DNA from: Hymenopus coronatus
Lineage: Eukaryota; Arthropoda; Insecta; Mantodea; Hymenopodidae
Length of the DNA: 64,000 nucleotides
Assembly: GCA_030762935.1 (NCBI GenBank)
Contig: CM060900.1
Coordinates: forward strand, 388,453,132-388,517,131
Direction: 5' to 3'
Shown in pieces: positions 46,051 to 58,595 of this stretch. Both the position numbers and the translations under genes were made by a program. Each line of letters opens with the position of its first letter. Within the stretch, counting starts at the first letter, position 1. The notes beneath the pieces are model-generated. The model had not been told where the DNA came from and made no database searches. It saw only the letters and a list, made by a program, of their open reading frames with translations.

Positions 46051-47404
46051 TCGAATACTTCTATGTGGTTAGGATTGTTATATTTAGCAAGATGCAATGT
46101 TTACTTAAAATAACAATTATATTTATATAACAAATCTAAAGAATATCAAAAATATATATGTAAAAAGTGTGACAAGTATTCCTGGTCTTCGCTACTTTGT
46201 TTTTGAAGTATTAAGAAGGCTGCAACAACCTTGCCTAGTCCCAAACAAAGGCTTTATTGAAGTGGAGAAATGGCTAATTAACTACGTGACTGCTTGACAG
46301 TTGACTAGCAGAATACAGAATATATTAATTACAATGCTTTTTTATGCCTAAGCATTGTCTGGGCTTAAACCTGTAAATTGTGAACCCTTGTTTGTTTCTA
46401 CTTTCTTACTGCAAGTCACTTTCTTAGATTCACTCTGGAAGCTGCTGCTGGGGATCGGTTGTAATTTGACAGCGAATGGCTTGTAACGTTGTAATGTTAG
46501 TGAGAAAATGCTGTTGGCTAATTAACTCATGGCTTTGTCGCGTACAGAGCGCGGAACAGAGAGAGATTACAAGAAGTTGCGGAGAGAGCTGAAAACGATT
46601 GGAGTGAGGTATACGCGTACAAAATAATAGCTGAGAAGGGAAAGAAAAGGAAACACAAAGGAAATGAGTGTTATGTCGTGTTTCTTAGTACATCTGACGT
46701 GCTCACTTTTTGCACCTGATCCGTATCAAGAAGCACACAAGCAGCCTTTGTCAAAGATACCATTCTTAGCTATGCGAGATGATTAGGCTCATTATTTGAA
46801 ATGCAGCTAGTGTGACGAAATCTGCTTGAAATAAATGAACGTAACTGAAGGGATGTATGCAAAAACTGAGCTTCGGTGCTCAGTTGTGTTGATCCACCTT
46901 CGTTGAATGTAAATAAATGTCATGTCATAGCAAAATGCTTTTAATTGAATCATAAATGAATAAAGAATTATAGCGGATAGAAATTCAGTTTGTGTCTAAA
47001 ATAACGTCCTGTACTTAATTGTGAGCTTTTAAATAGGCAAATACTATATGCTGAGTGACTTAGTTTTTAAGAAAACACGTATTGGAAAAATCTTATTCCT
47101 CAATTTTTTAGTTTATCAGACAGAAACGTTTCATGAGAGATGTGCATCAATTTATAAGACAATAGGATTTGTTTTCCCATTTTAATTACATTTATATGCT
47201 AACTTTAATGCTTCAGGAGTTAAACACTTTTTCTTACATTGGTAAGCACCTTATTTAGGTTTCACAAAATGTATAAATAAAGCAAAAAGAAGCTTGTTTA
47301 AAATTTAGTAGAGGTTATACCAGCAACAAAACCTTTCTTTTACACATTTATTTCATTTTATTGGTGTCAGAAAAAAAATAAAAGATTAATGTGAAATAAT
47401 GGAT
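46051..47404. other. unassigned stretch
   Basis: Contains a 32-codon ORF (46529-46627) listed separately. 46840-46925 has several AATAAA-like words. No element recognised. Confidence 0.35.
46529..46627 (+). CDS. Short basic ORF (32 codons), function unknown
   Basis: Reads MALSRTERGTERDYKKLRRE then LKTIGVRYTRTK and a stop. The strongly basic, codon-like character stands out from the AT-rich surroundings. It could be a terminal exon, the start of a decayed retroelement gag downstream of the 45.3 kb LTR-like block, or chance. No family recognised. Confidence 0.15.
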   Translation: MALSRTERGTERDYKKLRRELKTIGVRYTRTK

Positions 47405-47640
47405 TAGTTTCATCCGTTAGCGCAGCTGTCTCTGACGTAGGAGGACTCTTGTTACATTACCGTGGTGGAATTTCCTCCCCCACTGTGAGAACTGGGTCCG
47501 TTGCTTGAACTCTGAGTTCGGGTTTTAGTCTCTCCCGCAATTTTCTCCCGGATTTAACCGGCCTCCGGGTTGAATATTCCACACCATCAGCACCTTCACC
47601 ATCATCACCATCATCATCACTTAGCTTCTTATTCTAAAAT
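47405..47640 (+). repeat. SINE-like element with CAT-rich tail
   Basis: Tract with 'gttagcgcagctg' (A-box-like) and 'ctctgagttcgggttttagt', then 'ttctcccggatttaaccggc' and a tail of CAC/CAT triplets ('caccatcatcaccatcatca'). The final part resembles the body of insect tRNA SINEs. Single copy, so moderate support. Confidence 0.4.
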
Positions 47641-47959
47641 GCCTCAGCTTCTATTGAAGCTTTAAAATAATTGGTAGATAACATGACATTTAGCTTGAGC
47701 CCGTTAGTCGGCCTCGCTAATATTCTTACTAATATTTCTATTAATTATTGATTATTTAATGTAGCTTATAGCAAGCACAGCTCAAAGCTGTTTACCAAAC
47801 TTGGCCGCTGCATAAGGGAAAGTTCTTTGTGAGGGAGAATGTTATTGCAAGTCAGTGCTTTTGTGCATGTGCGTGCAATAGAGAAATAAGTCAAAAAGTG
47901 ATTTCGGGGGAGGCCTGAATAATAGAGAAGTGGGTTTTTATTCATTGTGTTAAGGCGTT
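47641..47959. other. unassigned stretch
   Basis: AT-rich; nothing recognised. Confidence 0.35.
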
Positions 47960-47967
47960 CACGAGGT

Positions 47968-48020
47968 GTTTATGATGCATTTTGGGTAAGGAAAATGCAT
48001 TATGGGATACATAAACGCCA
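47968..48020. repeat. Imperfect hairpin upstream of a TATA promoter
   Basis: 'ggtgtttatgatgcatttt' pairs with 'aaaatgcat' and 'cataaacgcc' downstream, giving a stem with a short loop and one bulge. It lies about 60-100 bases above the TATA box at 48077. Confidence 0.5.
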
Positions 48021-48400
48021 AGTTCGCGGTCTTCCTGACCAATGAAAACGAAGCAGCCATGACTGCAGATTTTACTATATAAATAACAGATTGCAGGCTG
48101 TTGAGCAGTCACTATCAAGTTTGGGGTCACATATGCGTAATTACTGTCAAGTTGGGAACACTCACCGCCAAGTTTAAGGCGCGCGTACTTGTTGTCAAGT
48201 TACTACATATGAAGATTGATTATTATAACTGTTATAGACGAGGAAAGTGATAAAGTAATTAGTTCAAAGAGATAAGGAACCGTAAACTCAAGTAGTTTGT
48301 AAAGTAAAGTGCTTGTCTAAATAAGTAACAATTTCTAGTCAGGAATAAATTCATATACAAAAGTGAAAGTGTGTTGAACATCTCAAAGGACTACTCCTAA
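48019..48400 (+). promoter_or_regulatory. TATA promoter-like segment with repeated CAAGTT words
   Basis: TATATAAA at 48077-48083 is followed about 30 bases later by an initiator-like 'gagcagtcact'. CAAGTT occurs at about 48019, 48116, 48148, 48169 and 48196, partly with shared flanks ('gtcaagtt', 'gccaagtt'). A purine-rich leader runs to about 48400. It could be a host promoter and leader or the U3-R-U5 of an LTR. Orientation is inferred from the TATA/initiator order. Confidence 0.35.
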
Positions 48401-48470
48401 CTACTCCATTGTTTTGTCACCCGAAAGAGTCAATTTCATGCAGACTGAGTGACGCCGAGGCACCTTCATA

Positions 48471-48608
48471 GTGGATCTCAAAATCAGGTACGTGGAGAGA
48501 TCTGCTGTATTGGTACGGGAGTACGTCCAGGCACTTAATGCGCGTGGGGAAATAATTATAACCACAACAATACCACCACATACTTCATATTCCACACTGT
48601 GGCACTGA
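48471..48608 (+). CDS. Short ORF fragment downstream of the 48.1 kb promoter
   Basis: A frame without ATG reads VDLKIRYVERSAVLVREYVQ and continues to ITTTIPPHTSYSTLWH and a stop. It looks protein-like in composition, but the opposite strand is open too and no family is recognised. If the upstream promoter is real, this could be a remnant of its coding part. Confidence 0.15.
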   Translation: MDLKIRYVERSAVLVREYVQALNARGEIIITTTIPPHTSYSTLWH

Positions 48609-49259
48609 ACCGCTACAAGTTTAATGAAATATAACGTTTTAAAGGAAGATGCAGTTCAAATTACGTCACTATGTAAAGAATAATTAAATTATCACGTAAA
48701 TGTTTTGTGCTTTACACAAGTAATGAAATTAATGGAATTATTTGAAAATTCCTCTACACACGATCACAGATGTCGAGATAGATACCATGTTAGTGCTATT
48801 CTCAAACTGAATAATTACAGTAGTTTTCTCGCATTACCATAATTTGTATGTCCTCACTCCAAGCACTCCCGTATGCCCGCTCACAGATATTAAAAGAGGA
48901 GTATTATTATAGAAATAAAGATAATATAAAATAGCACTTCAAATCACCGCTCAAATTACATAAGATTGGAAGTATGTTTGACATATTTAGGTTATAGTTA
49001 TGACCGAAATATCGGGCAATCCAAAACTATACTACTGAGTGTCATTGGTTTGTATTTTTCTACCAGCACTCCATAAATAAACTACAAATATCAAACATTA
49101 TTGTACTCCAATAATAATAATAAAAATAATAATAATTCTGCCTTTTTTTGTGTTTCGTTTATATGGTACATTTAACATCTACGTCATATTGGCGACTATT
49201 CTTTGGAGCAACGCTCATGGCAGTAGTGTTCACTAGTTTACTGTGTATATTACATGTTG
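48609..49259. other. unassigned stretch
   Basis: AT-rich, with a short AAT-rich run near 49110-49135. Confidence 0.4.
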
Positions 49260-49425
49260 GTTTATTTTATTTAAATGGAAAGGAATACGTTCACACGTAC
49301 ACTTTCAGAGATGTGGAAGGCTAGAGAATAATCTGGGCTAGAAGACAATCGCTATCCGAAAATCAAATCTGCGACCCTTGCACAGCAGACAGGGGCTCTA
49401 CCGACTATTTTACGGGGCCAGCCAA
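49260..49425 (-). repeat. tRNA-derived SINE head (family S7)
   Basis: On minus: 'aaaatagtcggtagagcccc' (A box), 'ctgtctgctgtgcaa' in the anticodon region and 'gggtcgcagatttgatttt' (B box). The arrangement is strongly tRNA-like, followed by an unclassified body toward lower coordinates. Not a working tRNA because the T-loop consensus is degraded. Confidence 0.45.
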
Positions 49426-50399
49426 ATGCGTGTTTAATGTCTTCTGCCGAGATGCTGACAATTCCTTTAGGTAAGCTACTATTATGTTTTTCAACTAGGA
49501 GAGTTCTACTCTGCAGCGAATGAGATGCGTCATTGTGCTCTGTTGCCAGTTCACTACCCTCACTCTTTTCATATTTCCCTCTCACTCGCACACTGAGCTT
49601 GCAAATCTGCCTGTTGACATGTTTGTTTGTATGTATTATGAAAACTATAAGAGCTAAAAATCTGTGTTTTTATGATTCTGCTACGAACATTACTCCCTAT
49701 TTTCCTTGTGAATTATTTTTTGCAAAATTTTGTCTTAGCTCAAGTAGTGTCCATGAGAGACGGAATCACTTAGCACGTACTCTCCAATGAAGCGCGAGTG
49801 CAATATGTCAACACAGCAGCATTCCGATTGGCTGCCGGCCTGATGGCGCTCAAGGACAAACCTCATCCCATTTGAAAGTCTCTGAAGTGTTATGTAAAAC
49901 ACGTTCCGTGGTTCGGTGCATTTTGGTCGATTGTGACTACTACCGAACTTCGCTTCTTAAGTGCGATTTCCACTACCTTAAAATCAACACTCAGCACTCA
50001 GCACTAAGCATAAAAAACTTGGAAAGGTGTAATCCAAAACATGTTACGCCATACGTGTAGCTGGAATATCTATCAGCATTCCGTCTGCACTGCATAAACA
50101 AATAAGGCTATACACGTTGCGCTAATATCAATAATCACGTAGATCCAGATAATCAACTGTCAGCGTTTGAGGTAGCGATGTGTGTGTGCTTCTTGTAAGA
50201 CCCACAGGAATGAAAGACAAAAATCGAGTGCTCTTCCATTCATTTAACCTTCTCTGCCCGCTAACTTTATAGAGGCTGCCTATATCAATTATTCATATGA
50301 AAGCTATTTTCTTATTTACTTCATCTTACTTTAAATGAAACTTTACAGTAACAGCTGCATTATACATTTCCTTATAAATACAAATATTAGAGCGTTAAT
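49426..50399. other. unassigned stretch
   Basis: No motif recognised. An 85-codon plus frame at 49533-49790 overlaps a minus frame and has no known domain. Confidence 0.35.
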
Positions 50400-50800
50400 C
50401 AAATGTTTACGAATTGGGTGCTATAACCTGTCCTTAAAATTCCTTCCTCTTCCCATGCCTTCGCGAGAAACAACTAAAAATCGTCAAAACCTTAAATAGT
50501 GACAAAGTATTGACCAATTCGAATCATTAATAACGGAAATATCGGAAACGGCTTATGTCACAATAAGGATATTGAATTAATTGTGTTTGAAACATCTCCA
50601 TAATTTTTGTGTAGTACATTCTATAATTACTATATCATTTATTCTATTGCTTAAAGTGGTAGTTATGCCTACAGCATTTTAAAAGGTTTCTTCGACTGAA
50701 GTGATTTGCAGGGGCAATTCCTACAGAATTCAAGACACTTTATTTGTCTGTAATATATAAATGGTATTTGAATAAAAATCGTTGAAACATTTTTGTGAAA
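50400..50800 (-). repeat. rep-A copy 12 (reverse, strongly diverged)
   Basis: Recognisable only through ordered landmarks: 'gaaatatcggaaacggctta', 'catctccataatttttgtgt', 'gttatgcctac', 'gaattcaagacactttattt', 'aataaaaatcgttgaaacat'. The most degraded copy, so an older insertion. Confidence 0.6.
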
Positions 50801-50888
50801 CTAATTTTAGCAACAATTGCTAAACAGGAGATAATTTTCAGAGCTGTCATTTTTATAACAGTTGAACTGGGGTTTGGGTTAAAGTCTT

Positions 50889-50899
<11 letters not shown>

Positions 50900-50938
<39 letters not shown>
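50900..50938 (+). repeat. (CT)n microsatellite
   Basis: About 19 CT units following a CT-rich lead. Confidence 0.95.
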
Positions 50939-50941
<3 letters not shown>

Positions 50942-51150
50942 GTTCTCGTGTCTACACTAAAAATGGACAGATTTGCTTAAACACTATTTTTTTATTTTAT
51001 TCCTATAGCATTATACAGAAAAGTTTCATATGACGGGTATTGCATGAACCACATTATCAACTGTATTGTTGATTAACTTCTCCACTCCATTTTGTAACTA
51101 GTAAGCACGGACCAATTATGTATATGTCGGGCCGAAGTAGTCGGGTCTTT

Positions 51151-51300
51151 TAACATAGGTTTAACGCCCGCTTTTACTACATAGGCACCGCAGACAATTG
51201 CACTGGTGATATATAGAATGAAGATTGAGAATTGGTGCAATGCGATGACTGGGGAAACCGGAGAATCCGGAGAAAATTTTATCCCACTTACGGTCGCCTG
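51151..51300 (-). repeat. SINE S1 (reverse, tail and body)
   Basis: Starts with the reversed tail 'ggtttaacgcccgctttta' and 'ggcaccgcagacaattg', then body blocks 'gggaaaccggagaatccgg'. No head is seen. Confidence 0.65.
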
Positions 51301-53321
51301 GAATTTAGTCAGGTCTGTTCTAGGTTCACCGAATACATATAGTACTCAACATGTTTTCCAGTGCAGGTGGAAAACAACTCATTTTAGTCAAGACATACTG
51401 AATAAACGTGTTTCGCAAGACTGGTTGAGCAGTGGGGCATTCGTTAACCACCGACATATTGAGCTCATTGGTTTAAATCAACATCTATTGTTTATTGCGG
51501 CAGAGGAGAACCGCCTTTAGAGAGCAAAGAAAGTTACTTCGACACACACACTCTCTCTCTCCTTTGCACGATAATTTCTCTACTAATGTGTAGAAGCTCT
51601 GTAAAGCTTTCGGAAAAATAAATAATCAGTCTCTTAGGCTGCCGCATATTTTTGGTGCCTAACGAATTGTATTGTTGCTATATACGAGAAATAATTCAAA
51701 TCATAGGTTAGTTCACATATATGTAGAAGCTACGTATTTCACTGACTACACCAAAGATGCATTTTGCATAAACACGTGGATAAATTAATGAAATTACGCT
51801 TATGAAAATAGCCGCCTGTTAAGAACCATGCAATTATGATGCTGCAAGTAATCAAGTGGTTATAACATATAAAAATAAATAAATGTCAACATTAATATTA
51901 AAAAGTGCTCCTTCCTCAGTATCATATACAAGGAGACATAACTGGAGGATAGACACTACCCCTAAATGGGAACAAATTACAAATTCATTACTGGTTATCA
52001 CAATGCTATGAATTAATAAAAAAGTCGTTGCCATGGTTTGAGTTAAATTCAATTCCTCATTTTATAAAGGAAAAATTTACGAGCCCTTCTGTATTTTGTA
52101 ATAAGAAGTCTACCCATAATCAGCTATGAATGAACCACGATCAAGCAATACCAATACCAATCAGCAAATATCGCTTCCAACATGCCCCTTTGAATGAATT
52201 TGACGGCGCTCTGGCTTTTTAGATTACATGCTTCACTGATACGTTTTGATAGTTGCATACGCCGCAAGGCTCGCTGTGGTTTGCCGTCAGAAGTTCGCAC
52301 ATTCCACAACACTAATAGGTACGTTATGATGACAGTCATAACCGAGGCAAAGTCAATAACAAACTGAATATGTGTAATGTTCTGAAGCGGGAACTTGAAG
52401 CATTTCAAGCGACTGACCTCGTTTCTACGGTATACGCAATAAAGACCACAAAAAAAAAAAAGTGTTGATTTTCATTATTCTTAGAGCATACTTTATAGAT
52501 GATTTTTTTTTACGGAAACTGAAAAAAGTGAAGCTTTTTATCAATACGTTTTACACTTTAGCGACAGCTATCGAATAACTATAGACAATATAGGAAGTCT
52601 TATGTTGTAGGAATACTTTAAAATAAAATATTTAGTTTAAGAACTGTGTTTTTTTCTCAAAAACCCATGTTTCAACATTTAAATGTTAATCTTATGTGTA
52701 AATTTGTACAGACACAAATGTGCTAGTTCGTCAATAATATTATTTACTGGTTAGTAGAATTGTCTGAAATAAAAAAAAGCTGTTAACTCAGTAAACAGTT
52801 ATATAATTTGCACTCTCTCAAGAGTAAGCTTTCACATGAAATTTTGTCTTGTATATTGATAACTTCAAAATTACGCTGATGTCCACTTGAAAACCACTTA
52901 AATTTTCCAAAACGGTGTATAAAACTAACCAAACTATACCTGCATATAAGAATACAAATCGTAAGGCCCGCTGTACATAGTAGCTTGCTGAAATGTTTAC
53001 TGTCTATTTATTAGCACAACCAGCAGCTATGCTCCTGTCATTTCGTTATATGCGGAGTTGCTTCTCTAGCTCTCTCCTTGTCTCACTTTCTGACTCACTA
53101 TCCCTCTACCCTTGTTCTTGCTTCTTTAGTAGCTGTTGTGCCCTTCGTTATTACGCGCGTTACTCTTACTCCCTCATTCCCGTTTTCCACTATCTCCCTT
53201 AATTTCTTCTTTCCAATGAACTCTCTCTTCCTCTCTCTCTCTATAACTTACTTTCCCACCTCTTTTACCTTCCTCTACTTCCACTACATTAGATTTTCAT
53301 ACCATGTTTTAAAAATCCTTA

Positions 53322-53322
<1 letters not shown>
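51301..53322. other. unassigned stretch
   Basis: About 2 kb. 53060-53280 is pyrimidine-rich on plus and leads into a TAA microsatellite. The overlapping Leu/Ser/Phe-rich frames there are composition effects. Confidence 0.4.
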
Positions 53323-53366
<44 letters not shown>

Positions 53367-53367
53367 G
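53323..53367 (+). repeat. (TAA)n microsatellite
   Basis: About 15 uninterrupted TAA units. The poly-Asn run in the overlapping frame is an artefact of it. Confidence 0.95.
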
Positions 53368-53839
53368 TATTTTGAAAATACCTGTTCGTCTGATGTTGTC
53401 GCAACACAAACAATTAATTACACGGTCTGACCGCCACAATATAGGGATTTGAATTTCTTGTAAACAACTTGCTAGCTAAGGAGCAAGATATAATAAAAAC
53501 TATTTTGACGCAGAAACTGAGTTTGCATTAATATAAGCTTGTTTAACTCCAAAGCAGTAAAACTAGTTTGACACTCTAAGTTATCTCCGATCATTATGCA
53601 TTGCCTGTTAACTCATTTTACGTGACGTAATGCTAGCAGAAAATATTTAATAATGTTTTGGCAAATGCAGTCTGAATATTGAAATAAAACAGTAATTTTA
53701 GGATGGAGCCTTACTTTCAGAAATTATCTAAAGGCAAAAGTGCAGAAACCTTTGGCTCTTGCAGGAGACCATCGTATCTTAGCCTCCCTCAATCTGCCAA
53801 TTTTTTCGAGGCAGACGCCCGTCCTATTTTGGCTAGCGC

Positions 53840-54175
53840 ATGGGAAAGTATACCAGCTTGCCCAACTGCCGCGTATTTTTCGTGTTCAGACATCCTGTTC
53901 TAAGTTAAAAGAGTTGCAGAACTCAAAGGGTCATTTTCAAGTTAAAATCCGCCAGTGGAGAAACTGGGCGAGAGCACCTTCGTTTTACCCCTCGCAATGG
54001 CGCCACCTCTACACAGTCTCCGCTGATAGCAAGACGTGTAAAGCAACAGTCACCCTCATCATTACTACATTCGCAGATTTAACTTAATATAGCCCCGTTG
54101 AGTTCTGCAACTTTAACACACCTAAGGATATCTGCACACGTCAAATACGGGGCAGGTGGATCACCTGGTATTCAA
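53840..54175. mobile_element. Foldback element FB copy 4
   Basis: Largest and well-preserved copy. Left arm 'ccgcgtatttttcgtgt', 'gttaaaagagttgcagaact', 'caagttaaaatccgccagtg', 'ccttcgttttacccctcgca'. Right arm 'tagccccgttgagttctgca', 'ggatatctgcacacgtcaaa', 'tacggggcaggtggatcacc'. The two outer arms pair over most of their length. The centre (54020-54080) is unique and non-palindromic. Confidence 0.8.
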
Positions 54176-56057
54176 GCTAATGTCAATATGCACATTATAG
54201 CACTTTCAGGCAAATTGAGGACAGATGCTTTTCTGCTGCCATCTGCTCCCCTGGTATGCTGTGAGATCTTTCTCATGGTATCTGTGGATTAAGTGGTAAT
54301 GGACTACAGTGATTCAACTTTACAAGAATATATGAATAAGGTAATTAACTGATGTATTTGAAACGAGTTGCCGGATGCTTTAACTGTTCCTGAATCTAAG
54401 CACCAGGAGTTATAACTGCGTCGTATTAAATCTGCTAACTTGCAGAGTATTCAGAGCATTACGTTGAAGACAAAACCTGTTTCATCATAATGTAAAGAGA
54501 TTAAATTACCAAGAGTCGAAAAACTGATTTACAGCGAATCCCTTTGCTATCTTCGCTGTACGAGTGATGAGTCTAAAGCTGTGCTATGAGCAACAGCCTT
54601 GAAGCGCAAAAATATGTCATTATAAGCGCAAGGGGTGCTGATATGTATTGATTTGAAGCGCAGGAAGCGCCAGAGTAACTAACTTTTGGAAGTACATGTC
54701 CTTATATGAATCTAGAGCCCACCTTCTAATGACTAGCTCATCCTAGTTTCTATGTTCTACGTTCTCAACTCTTATACTTCATATTAGCATCTGAGACACG
54801 TTTTTATTATTTTAACAACTCAATCCTATGTATTCTTTCCCTTAGCTAAACTCTCAGAACTGCTCTACATGGTTTTTAGAAAACCTTCTAAGCACCCATT
54901 AGGTTTGTAAATAAACTAATTCGACGGATGGAACCTGGAGGCAATGGAATCTTCATACTTTACTGATATTCCTGGTACTTAATTACTTTCACTATTATGA
55001 CTTTTAACTAATTGCCTCTTTCCACGTAACGTACTGTTACTAATTACTTCTTGCCCAGGAGCAGATTTTGTAACATTTTACCGCACTAGTAATTTATATA
55101 CAAAAAATTATAGCTTATGTATTTTTGGATTATTTGTTGGTTTTAAGATATGAAAAAGTTTATTTTTATACAAAATTGATTAGTTTAATACGATCAATGC
55201 TGCTTAAGCGAATGGAGTGAAAACAAAGCTTTTTTTGAAGTGACGGGAGTCCCTCGTGAAACTCCTAAACGCATCCCAATGTCAATGTTATGGGTGCCAG
55301 AGAATATGTGAATTTATGGCAATGAAAGAACAGACTATCAGCTATACCTCCAATCTTACCCGAACCCAGATTCTGATTATTTTATGAATATATTTGAATG
55401 GTTTTTGGGAGGTCGACTGCTGTAAAGCATAGGAAGTTCTGAAACTTAATTGTAGCACCGAAATACCGAAACATATCGATCCCTGATCTGGAAAATCGAA
55501 GGACACGAACTGCTTTCTAAGAATAGAGTTCAATTTAGTTGGACGGTTGGAATGGTAACAGCTTACGGCTATCTCAAGGGACACTTATACAACATGGGTT
55601 AAAGAAGTTGATCCGACTTGTATGAGATGAAAGGTATCCGTTGATGGTCTGGAGACCTACTCAACTCAAAGGATTAAACACTTTAATTGCGTAATTGCAT
55701 AGACATATCAAGGTCTCAGTAAGAAAGCTAACTTCCTTTATAAAGGTTCTGGCATTATGAGCGACCATGGTGGAAGACACGTTACCCACTTTCATCTATC
55801 GGGATCAGTTGCGTACTATAGACTCCCAGGGGTAAGGAACCACTAGTATACAAAGACCGATGGCAGATAGATACAGGGACAATCGAAAGTTCCTAACTCA
55901 GTGGCTGTAAGTTCCTCATCCCTGCGCTAGGATCCGCCGTGCAGCCGCCAACACCTTCAAACATCTCCGTCCCGCGAGGACAGGGGCCGCAATGCCGAGA
56001 ACAGCATTTACAGTCCATTTGCATCCGCGTGCCACCTGCAAGCACAGCCACACAACA
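54176..56057. other. unassigned stretch
   Basis: 55750-56040 is GC-richer and may be an unrecognised repeat. No protein motif or tRNA-like head seen. Confidence 0.35.
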
Positions 56058-56341
56058 GTTTTATTTATGAACGCTCTTTAATTGATGTGGTCCTCAGTGT
56101 CCCATTCTATATTGGCCGTGAAAGACCGCTAAATTTTACCCACAGACCACTTTATAGGGTTTGAGTTTGTTTTACACGCCGTAATTCTGCCATACGGGAC
56201 CAACGGCTTTACTTCCTTTCCGAATGAATACATGCTAAGGATCTATACGCCCGAAAAAAATCCATCGATCCCCGCCGCTTTTGAACCCGCGACCTGGGAA
56301 CATGAGGCTAGCAAGTTACCCATAGATCACGAAGGGGACGA
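56058..56341 (-). repeat. tRNA-derived SINE S2 (copy 4)
   Basis: Same landmarks as the other S2 copies, reversed: 'ttttatttatgaacgctctt', 'gaaagaccgctaaatttta', 'gggaccaacggctttacttc', 'ttttgaacccgcgacctggg'. On minus the head keeps a recognisable B box. Confidence 0.8.
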
Positions 56342-57679
56342 TACGTCTAGATCCATGCTTAAAAAATGATAAGGAAATGTCACTAAAAGGAAATTATGGT
56401 AATAAGGTAGTGAAAAATAAGCAACCCAACATTAAGCTAAGTAACAACGGAAAACCACGAAAAACCCTAAGTCAGATGCGCGGTAGACAGGGATCGAAAA
56501 CGCAGCCTCCTAAGTGCGAGTTGCATACTTTACCACAGTGTCAGCTCGCTCGGTGCTCTAAACTTAAACCTAACCTAATCTAAACCATTTTTTTCTTTGT
56601 AGAGCTAACATTTGTTATATGCCCAGTGACATAGGGGAGATGATTGTTCCTCGAATATGACGTCCTGTGTTGTTTTATTTGTTGTACTCCTAAAACGGCT
56701 AACCTTCACCACAGACCATATCTTCGCCATAGACCCGACTCCTAGTCCTTCCAGGTGCCTTGTAGGCTATTATACGATTCATCAAAAACATTTTTGAGTA
56801 TAACTTAGAACAAATGTGGGATTTAAAAACTAAAATATTTTAGCAACTTGTTTCAACAAGACAAATATATGATAAAAAGAGGAATGTACGTTGAAATCAC
56901 TTATAAAAATGAGGTAGGCATCAATAGATTACCTTCATTGAGCTGTTTCATAAAGTCGAGCATTTAGTACTGATATGGGGTTCAAAAAATCATTTAACCA
57001 AACTAATGCATTAATTAATTGGACAGCAATAACTCCTTTCACTATTAGCAATTGATTTTTTTCTATCACATTGGGTTATTAAACCGCAATTAAGTAAAAA
57101 TTAGAAAGATTCTAATGGTTCAATTTTATGCTTATACGAGTAAGAGTAGGAGTAAGCTTAACTCTCATATTGAATTATTTAAAATCATGAAAATACTGAA
57201 ATATTTTATATTTACTCAGTAAATTATGATTAGTGTTTGAAACTCTTATCAGGTGGTCACCCCTTGCAGCTGGACGTCGGTTTTGACTGTGAGATATTGA
57301 TAATATATCCATTGTTATCTCTTCTCTGTGACATTTTACGTATTGTGCCCGGCAAAGAAGCTGATATGTAAAACGTGTTTGTGACAGAAAATTAATAATA
57401 ACGCAGATTTAAATAACATTCCACTGTACCTATATCTGTTGGTTTGTTTGTTTTTTTTACTTAGAATAATATATTTACTTACCATAACTCTACCTCAATA
57501 AGCCTACACTGCTTCCTGTCCTCTAAGGTGTTCTATCTACAGTAATTCTTGATAGGTTCATATGCTTCCGTATTCTACGACACTTATGCGCGTGGCTCCA
57601 CACGACTCAGTAGCGATGTATAAATCAAATAGACAACTGAGTATATTTAAAACCACTCTTACTTTCACTAGCACTTACG
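56342..57679. other. unassigned stretch
   Basis: No shared repeat or protein motif. The 68-codon plus frame at 56377-56583 is lysine-rich and unsupported. Confidence 0.35.
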
Positions 57680-58595
57680 TGCAATGTACAAAGTAGTCAG
57701 AGAAGGTATTGTATTCCACGCAAACATTTGATACCGAAATTTCACTGGAAATATATGTTTTAAGGTCGCCTGAATAAAAAAAGGAAAAACATATTTGAAA
57801 AATGTCCGTGTGTTTGCGTCTGCGTGTGTCAATCTGTGGACAGCATAACTCGAAAATAAAATGTCTGTAAAATACTAAACTAGGTATTTTAGTTCAGTAG
57901 GTTCCAAAAATGCGACACAGAGATTTTCAAGAAAATATTCACACCCTAGCTACACTTTATATGGAACATCTTTTTCAAAATTTTATTTTTCTCAAAAAAT
58001 GGCTCTAATGAGCTTGATTAAAATAACATTTTAAGAAATGTTATAGCTTACGAAATGTATATCTTGAATTATCTGGGAATGCTTCTGAAAACCCCTTTAT
58101 TATGAATGAAAATTGAATAACTGGTAAACAATAAGAGATTGACAAACATTTACAACACACAATACAAAATGTAGATCCAGTTAAACACGCAAAGTATGTC
58201 ACATACTTTTGTGTGTGTCTATATGTGTAGCGAAATCCGTTTCCAAGATATTCAGTCTTACTGATTTTAATTTCGAACCACTTAAACTTTCCTCAAATGG
58301 AAAGACATCTTTTGTTTCACTTCTTTTTCATTTTATTTTACTCCTGGCCAAGCACAGATAATCGAATTTCGATTGCTTCAGAGGGCGATCGCTTTTCAAA
58401 GAATAAACTGACGTGTTAGCCTAGTGCATTCCGTCATTTCCGTTTCAGTTACAAGAAGCAAGTAAAACGAGAAATGCTGCTAATGTTTCTTTCAATTAGC
58501 ATTATATAGATAAAAGAATAATCTTTCGAAAGAATAGTCTGTTTATGGTACATGTAGCGAAAGCTATGTCAATGGAACGCATCCGATTTTTACTT
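57680..58595 (+). repeat. rep-A copy 10 (forward), first of a tandem pair
   Basis: Complete unit from 'gtgcaatgtacaaagtag' through 'atttcactggaaatatatg', 'gcgacacagagattttcaag', 'ggaatgcttctgaaaacccc' and 'tttcaaagaataaactgac' to 'ctatgtcaatggaacgcat'. Confidence 0.85.

Noticed and set aside
53078..53452. 124-codon ORF with poly-Asn
   Set aside because: It spans a pyrimidine-rich tract and a TAA microsatellite, with no domain.
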